From the NCBI RefSeq assembly GCF_005048855.1, contig NZ_SUME01000003.1, forward strand, positions 62,001 through 126,000: a DNA stretch of 64,000 nucleotides, written 5' to 3'. Source of the stretch: Sphingobacterium olei (lineage in GTDB: Bacteria > Bacteroidota > Bacteroidia > Sphingobacteriales > Sphingobacteriaceae). The notes beneath the pieces were generated by a model. That model made no database searches. It had not been told where the DNA came from and saw only the letters and a program-made list of their open reading frames with translations. Shown in pieces: positions 43,764-51,855 of this stretch (positions are counted from its first letter, which is position 1; each line of letters begins with the position of its first letter). The position numbers and the translations under genes were made by a program.

Positions 43764-45515
43764 TTGAAAATAAAAGCAAAATTAACCTTTGGTGTCGGGC
43801 TGCTGTTCCTGCTCATACTGGCACTGGCAGCAGTGAGCGGCAGGTATATCCATCAGCTCAAAAGAGACACAAACAATATCCTTGTGGCCAATTACAATAC
43901 GTTACAATATTCCAGAAATATGCTGATTGCCTTAGAAAGTATTGGTGAGGACACGACAGCAATAAATACTTTTAATGAGAATTTAATCAAACAGCAACAA
44001 AATGTAACTGAAATCGGAGAAAAGGAAGTGACAAACCTGGTTATGAAGCATTTTTCGATGCTCCGGAACAATCCTGAAGATACCGTTTTAATATCTTCCA
44101 TCAGAGGAGATATTACAGAACTGATGCGGTTGAATATGGAAGCTATTGAACAAAAAAGTAACATTGCTGATGCGACTGCCCAAAAGGCAATCGTTATCAT
44201 TTCAGTTACCGGCTCGCTGTGTTTTCTGATTGCCTTTATTTTATTGGTGAATTTACCTTCGGGTATTGCTAATCCTATTAAGGAACTTACGGAAAGCATA
44301 AAAGAAATCGCAGCGCAAAATTATAAAAAGCGGGTACATTTCGAAAGCCATAACGAGTTTGGAGACTTGGCAAAATCGTTCAATACAATGGCTGAAAAAC
44401 TGGAAGAATATTCCGAAAGCAGACTGGATAAAATCCTCAAAGGGAAGAAGCGGATAGAAACGCTTATTAATAATATGCACGACCCTGTTATCGGGATTGA
44501 TGAAACCAACAAAGTGTTATTCGCCAATGACGAAGCACTGAAAATTACAGGCTTGGAGGAAAAAGATTTGATAGGCAGACAAATTCAGGACATAGCGGTT
44601 ACCAATGACCTGATAAGGGATATTGTCAAAGATATTTTCCGTTCTGAAGCCGGAAAGATAAAATCTGAACAGCTAAAGATTTTTGCAGACGGCAAGGAAA
44701 GCTATTTCGAGAAAGAAATTTTAGACATCAACATCATACCTACCGGGGAAACACAATCTCAATTTATCGGGCAGGTCATTATGTTGCGAAACATTACCCC
44801 GTTCAAGGAACTGGATTTAGCTAAAACCAATTTTATGGGAACGGTTTCCCACGAATTTAAAACGCCTATTTCATCTATACAGATGAGTTTGCAATTACTG
44901 GAAAACAAGCAAATAGGCAACTTGAATATCGAACAGAAAAATTTGGTTGAAAGTATTAAAGAGGACACCCTCCGTTTACTGAGAATTACGGGAGAATTAT
45001 TAAACATCACGCAGGTTGAAAGCGGCTCTATCCAAATAAATCTGCAGCCGTCACCAATAAATCCTATCATTGAATACGCTGTTCATGCTAATAAGTCGGC
45101 GGCGGATCATAAGAAGATAGCTATCGACGTAAATACCGACGATACTTCAATCGTGTATGCCGACAGCGAGAAAACAGCTTGGGTGATGACAAATTTGATT
45201 TCCAATGCAGTTAGATATTCTTACGAAAATTCAATAATTTTTGTTAAATATAAAAAGGAAAATAATAAAATACAATTTTCTGTTGCAGACACTGGTCAAG
45301 GAATACACCCGCAATATCTGACCAAAATATTTGAACGCTATTTTCGTGTTCCAGGTGCTAAGAAAGAAGGAACAGGGTTAGGACTGAGTATTAGCAAAGA
45401 ATTTATCGAAGCGCAAGGAGGTGAAATTTGGGTAGATAGTGAGTACGGAGTGGGAAGTACGTTCTATTTTACTTTAAACATCGCTCCACACAACATGAAA
45501 AATGAGGAGAAATAG
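43764..45515 (+). CDS. Sensor histidine kinase with HAMP and PAS domains, probable Kdp partner
   Basis: 583 residues from the TTG at 43764. Two membrane spans (about 7-27 and 145-167) enclose a periplasmic sensor; then HAMP (about 168-220), a PAS domain (about 230-345, PVIGIDETNKVLFANDEAL), a HisKA dimerisation domain with H363 in GTVSHEFKTP, and a HATPase domain (NLISNAVRYS, DTGQGI, GTGLGLSI). It is the only kinase in the window and probably phosphorylates the sigma-54 regulator at 28623 (inference). No KdpE-type regulator is present. Confidence 0.92.
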   Translation: MKIKAKLTFGVGLLFLLILALAAVSGRYIHQLKRDTNNILVANYNTLQYSRNMLIALESIGEDTTAINTFNENLIKQQQNVTEIGEKEVTNLVMKHFSMLRNNPEDTVLISSIRGDITELMRLNMEAIEQKSNIADATAQKAIVIISVTGSLCFLIAFILLVNLPSGIANPIKELTESIKEIAAQNYKKRVHFESHNEFGDLAKSFNTMAEKLEEYSESRLDKILKGKKRIETLINNMHDPVIGIDETNKVLFANDEALKITGLEEKDLIGRQIQDIAVTNDLIRDIVKDIFRSEAGKIKSEQLKIFADGKESYFEKEILDINIIPTGETQSQFIGQVIMLRNITPFKELDLAKTNFMGTVSHEFKTPISSIQMSLQLLENKQIGNLNIEQKNLVESIKEDTLRLLRITGELLNITQVESGSIQINLQPSPINPIIEYAVHANKSAADHKKIAIDVNTDDTSIVYADSEKTAWVMTNLISNAVRYSYENSIIFVKYKKENNKIQFSVADTGQGIHPQYLTKIFERYFRVPGAKKEGTGLGLSISKEFIEAQGGEIWVDSEYGVGSTFYFTLNIAPHNMKNEEK

Positions 45516-45556
45516 GTGTTGAAATTGATTCAAAAGAATAAGGAGCTTTTTTATAT

Positions 45557-45641
45557 CGTCACTGCGAGAGGCACGACGCGACAGTCTTTCCATTGATGTT
45601 GATAGATTGCCACACCTTCGTGCCTTCAGTTCGCAATGACG
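45557..45641 (+). repeat. 85-bp palindromic (REP-like) element
   Basis: Left arm CGTCACTGCGAGA...GGCACGA and right arm TCGTGCC...TCGCAATGACG are reverse complements with one mismatch in the outer part. The outer CGTCATTGCGA motif is of a type commonly dispersed in intergenic regions of Sphingobacteriaceae. Located between convergent genes, it may also stop transcription. Confidence 0.7.
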
Positions 45642-45656
45642 ACGAAAGTATCTTTA

Positions 45657-46226
45657 TTACTCTTCCCAGCGAACTTTCTCGGCGATAGGATTCCGTACAG
45701 CTTCCCGCTCATCACTCTGGTGATGACCTAAGTAAAAGAGTCCGATACATTTTTGATTCGGTGCCAATTGCAAGAACTCACCCATATGATTGATAAGCCC
45801 AGGGGATGCCCAATAACCACCTAATCCGATAGAATGTGCGGCGAGCCACATGTTCTCAACGGCACAGGCAGTTGCGGCCAATTCTTCCCATTCCGGTAGT
45901 TCGCCCGTATAGTTTACGATGATAGCAATAGCGGCATTAGAAAGCGTTGCTTTTTTTGCCATATTGATCTCTGTAGCCTCCGCGTATTTTTCAACAGGCG
46001 TGATGTGTTTATAGACACGACCAAGTTCGGCACCTAGGCGGTCCAATCCGTCTTTGCGAAACACCACAAATCGCCACGGTTGGGTGCGTTTATGTGTTGG
46101 AGCCGAATTTGCCGCTTCTAGTATGGTTTCTAGATCTTCTTTGCTTACTTCCTGATCCGTAAAATTTACTTGGAATACGGATCTCCTTAAGTGGATAGCT
46201 TTTAATACTTCGTTTTTATAACTCAT
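45657..46226 (-). CDS. Nitroreductase-family FMN protein
   Basis: 189 residues with the nitroreductase core: N-terminal RRSV (FMN-phosphate binding), ANSAPTHKRTQPWRFVVF (about 37-54) and GLGGYWASPG (about 136-145). Members are FMN-dependent NAD(P)H reductases of nitro compounds or quinones. It is downstream of pepT (27-base gap) and probably co-transcribed. Confidence 0.92.
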   Translation of the reverse strand: MSYKNEVLKAIHLRRSVFQVNFTDQEVSKEDLETILEAANSAPTHKRTQPWRFVVFRKDGLDRLGAELGRVYKHITPVEKYAEATEINMAKKATLSNAAIAIIVNYTGELPEWEELAATACAVENMWLAAHSIGLGGYWASPGLINHMGEFLQLAPNQKCIGLFYLGHHQSDEREAVRNPIAEKVRWEE

Positions 46227-46253
46227 TTCTTTTATCGTTGAATATGCGTGCGC

Positions 46254-47516
46254 TTAATTAGTTTTTTCTTCCCATAGGGAAGCGATGTGTAGTATGGTTA
46301 GTACCGCCTTCTCCATATCTTGGCGACTTACCCATTCCTGCTTGCCGTGAAAAGCATGTCCGCCGGCAAATACATTAGGACAGGGAAGTCCCATAAAGGA
46401 TAATCTTGATCCGTCGGTGCCCCCTCGTATACTTCTACGCTCTGGGTTCATGCCCGCCCGTTGGATGGCTTCGATCCCTATTTCCATAATCTGTGGATAT
46501 TGATCCAAGATTTCCTTCATGTTTCGGTACTGTTCCTGCACTTCAAAGGTATAGGTACATTTGGGGTATTTACTTAAGATATTCTTGACATGGTTCTCCA
46601 ATTCTGTTTCGTATCGGCTCAGATTGGACGTCGCGTGATCCCGAACGATAAATTCGATCGTAGCCTTCTCCACTGTTCCTGACATATGTATAGGATGAAC
46701 GAAGCCCTCTTTCCCGGAAGTGCTTTCAGGAGAGAGACGGTCTTCGGGAAGTGTACCGATGATCTTCGAGGCGATTTTAATGGCGCTTTGCATCTTATCC
46801 TGTGCAAAGCCCGGATGTACGGATATGCCATGTATGGTGATTTTAACCCCATCGGCAGAAAAGGTTTCATCCTCTATTGTGCCTGCCTTTTCGCCATCCA
46901 TGGTATATCCAAATTGTGCACCTAGTTTTTCGATATTTACAAAATTTACACCCAGACCGATTTCTTCATCCGGTGTAAAAAGAATTTTGATATCGCCGTG
47001 TTTGATTTCGGGATGATTTAGGAGTAGGCGTGCAGCATCCATGATCTCGGCGACGCCAGCTTTATCATCCGCCCCTAATAAGGTGGTGCCACTCGCGGTA
47101 ATAATATCATTCCCGATCTGGTTGGCGAGATCGCGATGTTCGTCGTAGCGGATTACAATGCTCTTATCGTCGGGAAGCACAAGGTCTTGACCTTGATAAT
47201 TGTGGTGTACAACAGGTTTTACATTTTCGCCGGAAGAGTCGGGCGATGTGTCAACGTGCGAACAGAAGCAAATTACAGGTACATTCTTAGCTGTATTGGA
47301 GGGAATGGTAGCGTATACGTAGCCATATTGATCTAAATGAGCGTCCGTAACGCCCATCGCCAATAGTTCCTCTACAAGTAATTTACTTAGATTCTTTTGC
47401 TTTTCCGTTGAAGGAAATGTTTCTGAACTCGGGTCAGACTGTGTGTCTATTTGTACGTAGCGAAGAAAGCGTTCGGCTACAGAGAAATCTTTTATAGTAT
47501 TGATTATTATACTCAT
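46254..47516 (-). CDS. pepT: Peptidase T (tripeptide aminopeptidase)
   Basis: Cytoplasmic M20-family zinc aminopeptidase that removes N-terminal residues from tripeptides. 420 residues. Metal-site motifs are visible: CSHVDTSPD, the LLGADDKAGVAEI stretch with its catalytic Asp, and FTPDEEIGLG with the catalytic Glu; later SIRGGTDGSRLSFMG and the C-terminal HGKQEWV. Transcribed from its own promoter at 47536-47543. Confidence 0.96.
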   Translation of the reverse strand: MSIIINTIKDFSVAERFLRYVQIDTQSDPSSETFPSTEKQKNLSKLLVEELLAMGVTDAHLDQYGYVYATIPSNTAKNVPVICFCSHVDTSPDSSGENVKPVVHHNYQGQDLVLPDDKSIVIRYDEHRDLANQIGNDIITASGTTLLGADDKAGVAEIMDAARLLLNHPEIKHGDIKILFTPDEEIGLGVNFVNIEKLGAQFGYTMDGEKAGTIEDETFSADGVKITIHGISVHPGFAQDKMQSAIKIASKIIGTLPEDRLSPESTSGKEGFVHPIHMSGTVEKATIEFIVRDHATSNLSRYETELENHVKNILSKYPKCTYTFEVQEQYRNMKEILDQYPQIMEIGIEAIQRAGMNPERRSIRGGTDGSRLSFMGLPCPNVFAGGHAFHGKQEWVSRQDMEKAVLTILHIASLWEEKTN

Positions 47517-47535
47517 TTAATTTGTTTAAGGAGTC

Positions 47536-47543
47536 CAAAGTTA
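47536..47543 (-). promoter_or_regulatory. TAACTTTG promoter of pepT
   Basis: On the minus strand TAACTTTG, a perfect TAnnTTTG; predicted start near 47529, leaving a 5' UTR of about 13 bases. The remaining 190 bases to the GH2 start hold one TAACTTTA (47594-47601) as a weak plus-strand candidate and a hairpin near 47620-47650. Confidence 0.6.
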
Positions 47544-47736
47544 GTAAGAATATGCAAATACGCGAATATGCGAATTCGCAAAAATTGTAACGATAACTTT
47601 ATAGATTAAATATTACCTCCCAATGTCGCTTGCAAAGCAATTGGAGGCATTTTCGGACAGTTCGCAGGACACAGCAGGTTGCCCAGCATGAGAATTAGTA
47701 TTATTATCGCATGGTAACACGTAAAAATAAACCTGA

Positions 47737-50625
47737 GTGAGAGCCTTTTTTATAAGTATTAGCTTCTATTTTCTGTTATGCCAGAGCGGCATTGGACAGG
47801 AGAATTTTATTGATTTAACAGGTACCTGGCGTTTTGCGTTGGATAGTGCGGATCGTGGAGTGCATGAACAATGGTATAACAAAAAGCTTTCACAGGAAGT
47901 CGAGCTCCCGGGATCGCTAAATGAACAGAATATAGGTCACGATATATCATTGACTACGCCATGGACAGGTAGTATATACGATAGTTCCTATTATTTTCAT
48001 CCCCGGTTGGAGAAATACAGACAGCCCGGAAATCTCAAAATACCTTTTTGGCTAACGCCCTTAAAGCACTATGTCGGCCCGGCTTGGTATCAGCAGGAAG
48101 TTCAGTTGGATAAATCTATGCTGAACAATAAACTGATCCTTCACTTGGAACAGCCTCATACGGAAACCACCGTATGGATTAATGGGAAGAATGTCGGATC
48201 GCGAAATAGTATGGTCGTCGCGCACAATTTTGACGTTACACCGTACCTAAGAGCTGGCAAAAATTCGATTTCTATCCGTGTTGATAATCGCATTAAAGAA
48301 ATAAATGTCGGTCCCGATTCACATAGTCTCACCGATCATACACAGGGTAATTGGAACGGTATTATCGGGAAGATTGGAATACTACAACTACATCCTATTC
48401 ATTTTGACGACATCCAGATATATCCAGATATACATGGTCGGCAGGCTACAATACGATTGAACACAACTGTGCCTAGAGCGCAGCAACTGGAGGTGCGATA
48501 TTCTGCAGAGAGTTTCAATAGTAAACAGCAGCACCGGGTCGCCCCGGTTTCGAAATCCTTGACTTTCACATCTGCTTCAGATACCGTTGCGTTAACGATG
48601 GATATGGGCGAGGATATGCTACTATGGGATGAATTCGAGCCCAATTTGTATAAAGTTACCTTTCAACTATACCAAAAGGATAAGCTGCTGGACGAGAGAG
48701 AAGTGACTTTTGGTATGCGCGAGTTTAAAGCCGTTGGAAGGGATTTTTACATCAACGGAAGGAAAACGTTTTTACGTGGAACCTGCGATAATGCCGTTTT
48801 CCCGCTTACGGGATACCCCCCCACAGACGAAAAATCTTGGCTCCGTATCTTTGCGAAGATAAAGGAATATGGTCTTAATCATGTGCGTTACCATTCCTGG
48901 TGTCCTCCGGAAGCGGCTTTTCAGGCTGCCGATAAAATTGGAATTTATCTGCAACCTGAAGGGCCAAGCTGGGCAAATCATGGCTCCTCACTGGGTAACG
49001 GCGAACCCATAGACCAATACATCTATGCCGAGACGAATAGAATGGCAAAACATTTTGGCAACTATGCGTCGTTCTGTATGATGGCGTACGGGAATGAACC
49101 GCGAGGAAATCAGGTACCTTATCTAACTGCTTTTGTTAATTACTGGAAGGCGAAAGATACAAGAAGACTGTATACCGGTGCCTCGGTAGGCGGAAGCTGG
49201 CCTGTGATTCCTAACAATGAATTTATGGTGCGAGCAGGAGCCAGGGGCTTAGATTGGAATAGGCAACCCGAAAGTGTTTCTGATTTTAGGGATAAAATCG
49301 CACAGTTTGAAGTGCCTTTCGTCGCCCATGAAATGGGACAGTATTGTGTCTTTCCTAATTTTGATGAAATTAAAAAGTATACAGGTGCGTACCGTGCCAA
49401 AAATATGGAACTTTTTGAAGAAGACCTGCGCGATCACCATATGGGCGATCAGGGGAAAGCGTTTTTATACGCTTCCGGGAAATTGCAGGCCTTAGCGTAT
49501 AAGTCTGAAATCGAACGTGCCTTAAAAACGCCCGGATATTCAGGATTTCAACTGCTTTCGTTGAACGATTATTCCGGACAAGGAACGGCGTTAGTCGGAT
49601 TATTGGATGCTTTTTGGGAAGAGAAAGGTTATATCACTGCTTCCGAATTTAAGCGTTTTTGTGATACGACGGTTTTACTTATCCGTGCCCCGAAGTTCAC
49701 CTTTACCAACGATGAAACACTGCGGGTAGACGTCGAAATGGCCCATTACGGCAAGGAAGTCATGTCTTCGGTGGCGGTTAAATGGAGGTTATTAAACAAG
49801 GACCGTCAGCCTTATGCCCATGGAATACTTAAGGGACAAGATATACAGATAGGAAATAACAATGCGGTAGGAACGATCGAGATTATATTGGATGGGTTAA
49901 AAGACGCTCAGGAAATGAAGCTTGAGCTCTTGCTGGAGGGGACAAACATTTCCAATGACTGGGATTTTTATGTTTATCCAAAATCACTTCCGAAACTATC
50001 GGAGGAAGTGTATTATGCGAATGAAATAAACGATTCTGTAAAACGGGTTCTGGAAAGCGGCGGTAAGGTGTTTTTGAATCTGTCGGGTAAAATAAAAAAG
50101 GGAGCAGAGATTGTTCAGCATTATCTTCCGGTCTTCTGGAATACGTCCTGGTTTAAAATGCGGCCGCCACATACGCTAGGCTTTATTTTGGATAGATCAC
50201 ATTTGGCTTTTTCGTCCTTTCCAACCCAGAATTACAGTACCATCCAATGGTGGGAAGTTGTGCATAAAGCACAGGTGATGCATCTCGAAGATTTTCCGGC
50301 AGACTTCCGTCCGCTGATGCAGCCTATCGATACCTGGTTTATGAACCGGAGGTTGGCACAAATCTTCGAAGCGAAAGTCGGAAACGGAAAGCTTGTAGTG
50401 AGTTCCGCCGATCTGTCTGACGATTCTAAAAAAATAGTAAGTCGGCAGTTGTATCATAGCCTGATCAACTACATGTCGTCTTCGTCCTTTGAACCGAAGG
50501 AGGTAATTGATTTTAAATTAGTTGAGGATCTTGTCACAAAACCTTCGAAATTGACCTTTGATACATACACTAAATCATCTCCGGATGAACTAAAACCGAA
50601 TATTAATGAATTTTTACAAAAATAA
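47737..50625 (+). CDS. GH2-family glycoside hydrolase (first copy)
   Basis: Secreted 962-residue retaining glycosidase of clan GH-A. The GTG at 47737 is the only possible start, because an in-frame stop lies just upstream and a signal peptide (ending GIGQ) begins there. Domains: sugar-binding jelly roll (about 25-190), Ig-like domain (about 215-330), TIM barrel (about 335-640) with acid/base E454 (MAYGNEPRG) and candidate nucleophile E532 (VAHEMGQY). The C-terminal part is extra. Beta-galactosidase or beta-glucuronidase activity is most likely. First gene of the rhamnose PUL, 1 base before the GH105 gene. Confidence 0.9.
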   Translation: MRAFFISISFYFLLCQSGIGQENFIDLTGTWRFALDSADRGVHEQWYNKKLSQEVELPGSLNEQNIGHDISLTTPWTGSIYDSSYYFHPRLEKYRQPGNLKIPFWLTPLKHYVGPAWYQQEVQLDKSMLNNKLILHLEQPHTETTVWINGKNVGSRNSMVVAHNFDVTPYLRAGKNSISIRVDNRIKEINVGPDSHSLTDHTQGNWNGIIGKIGILQLHPIHFDDIQIYPDIHGRQATIRLNTTVPRAQQLEVRYSAESFNSKQQHRVAPVSKSLTFTSASDTVALTMDMGEDMLLWDEFEPNLYKVTFQLYQKDKLLDEREVTFGMREFKAVGRDFYINGRKTFLRGTCDNAVFPLTGYPPTDEKSWLRIFAKIKEYGLNHVRYHSWCPPEAAFQAADKIGIYLQPEGPSWANHGSSLGNGEPIDQYIYAETNRMAKHFGNYASFCMMAYGNEPRGNQVPYLTAFVNYWKAKDTRRLYTGASVGGSWPVIPNNEFMVRAGARGLDWNRQPESVSDFRDKIAQFEVPFVAHEMGQYCVFPNFDEIKKYTGAYRAKNMELFEEDLRDHHMGDQGKAFLYASGKLQALAYKSEIERALKTPGYSGFQLLSLNDYSGQGTALVGLLDAFWEEKGYITASEFKRFCDTTVLLIRAPKFTFTNDETLRVDVEMAHYGKEVMSSVAVKWRLLNKDRQPYAHGILKGQDIQIGNNNAVGTIEIILDGLKDAQEMKLELLLEGTNISNDWDFYVYPKSLPKLSEEVYYANEINDSVKRVLESGGKVFLNLSGKIKKGAEIVQHYLPVFWNTSWFKMRPPHTLGFILDRSHLAFSSFPTQNYSTIQWWEVVHKAQVMHLEDFPADFRPLMQPIDTWFMNRRLAQIFEAKVGNGKLVVSSADLSDDSKKIVSRQLYHSLINYMSSSSFEPKEVIDFKLVEDLVTKPSKLTFDTYTKSSPDELKPNINEFLQK

Positions 50626-50626
50626 T

Positions 50627-51772
50627 ATGAACCTTAGATTTTTTGTTTTTTTAGGGATGCTGACTACAATGGGTCTGGTATTGACAAACTGTTCCTCCGC
50701 CAAAAAAGCAGTAACGGAAAAGAACAATGCAGACGTATTGCAGGTGATGCGGCTGACGAATCAGTATTTTATGAATAAATGGCCAGACACCGGAAAACCT
50801 ATTTATACAACGCGTTGGAGACCAAGTAACATCTGGACCCGTGCGGTGTATTATGAAGGTTTAATGGCACTTTATCAGATTGACCCCAATAAAGCTTACT
50901 ATGAATATGCGGTAGATTGGGGGAACAAGCACAAGTGGGGTTTACGGAATGGAATAGAGACGCGTAATGCAGACGACCATGCTTGCGGGCAAACCTATCT
51001 GGACCTGTATGAAATTGATCCCCAACCCGAACGGATTAAGGATATTAAAGCGAGTATCGATGGAATCATTGCTTCCGGTAAATACGATGATTGGACTTGG
51101 ATTGATGCCATCCAAATGGCCATGCCGATTTTCGCTAAGCTGGGTGTCATGTACAAGGACGATAAGTACTTTGATTTCATGTATAAAATGTACCACCACT
51201 CGAAACACGTAGAGGGCGGTGGACTATACAATAAAGAAGACAAATTGTGGTGGCGGGATAAGGATTTTGTTCCTCCATATAAAGAACCGAATGGAGAAGA
51301 TTGCTATTGGTCGAGAGGAAACGGTTGGGTAGTGGCCGCTTTGGTGCGCGTACTGGAACTGATTCCCGAGAATGAAAAGCATCGCGCGGAATACCTGCAA
51401 GATTATATGGAGTTGATGGAAGGTGTCGCAGCAGCGCAACGTGAAGATGGTTTTTGGAATGTCAGTTTACATGATCCAACCAATTTTGGCGGTCGGGAGA
51501 CCTCTGGTACGGCCTTATTTGTTTATGGTATGGCCTGGGGTATCAACAATGGTATTCTGGATGCGGCTACCTATAGACCGATGATTGATAAGGCTTGGGA
51601 TGCTATGGTGAAAGAAGCGGTACACCCCAGTGGATTTTTGGGTTACCTCCAAGGAACGGGGAAAGAACCTAAAGATGGGCAGCCCGTTAGCTTTTCAAGT
51701 GTGCCGGATTTTGAAGATTACGGTTTGGGATGTTTTCTATTGGCAGGAGCTGAAGTATATAAACTAAAATAG
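50627..51772 (+). CDS. GH105-family unsaturated rhamnogalacturonyl hydrolase, lipoprotein
   Basis: 381 residues from ATG 50627 (an upstream ATG at 50606 overlaps the GH2 gene). Lipobox LTNCSS at residues 20-25, so surface or periplasmic anchoring is likely. The (alpha/alpha)6-barrel shows ADDHACGQTYLDLYE, WTWIDAIQMAMP and CYWSRGNGWV, the catalytic region of the YteR/YesR family, with the candidate catalytic Asp in DDW. It removes unsaturated uronic acid from rhamnogalacturonan or similar oligosaccharides. Confidence 0.9.
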   Translation: MNLRFFVFLGMLTTMGLVLTNCSSAKKAVTEKNNADVLQVMRLTNQYFMNKWPDTGKPIYTTRWRPSNIWTRAVYYEGLMALYQIDPNKAYYEYAVDWGNKHKWGLRNGIETRNADDHACGQTYLDLYEIDPQPERIKDIKASIDGIIASGKYDDWTWIDAIQMAMPIFAKLGVMYKDDKYFDFMYKMYHHSKHVEGGGLYNKEDKLWWRDKDFVPPYKEPNGEDCYWSRGNGWVVAALVRVLELIPENEKHRAEYLQDYMELMEGVAAAQREDGFWNVSLHDPTNFGGRETSGTALFVYGMAWGINNGILDAATYRPMIDKAWDAMVKEAVHPSGFLGYLQGTGKEPKDGQPVSFSSVPDFEDYGLGCFLLAGAEVYKLK

Positions 51773-51855
51773 AAAATGCCGAACAGCTCATTGCAGATAA
51801 CCGAGTGGAGAGAACTCACACCGAGCTTGCGAGCTCATGAAGTAATAATATACAT

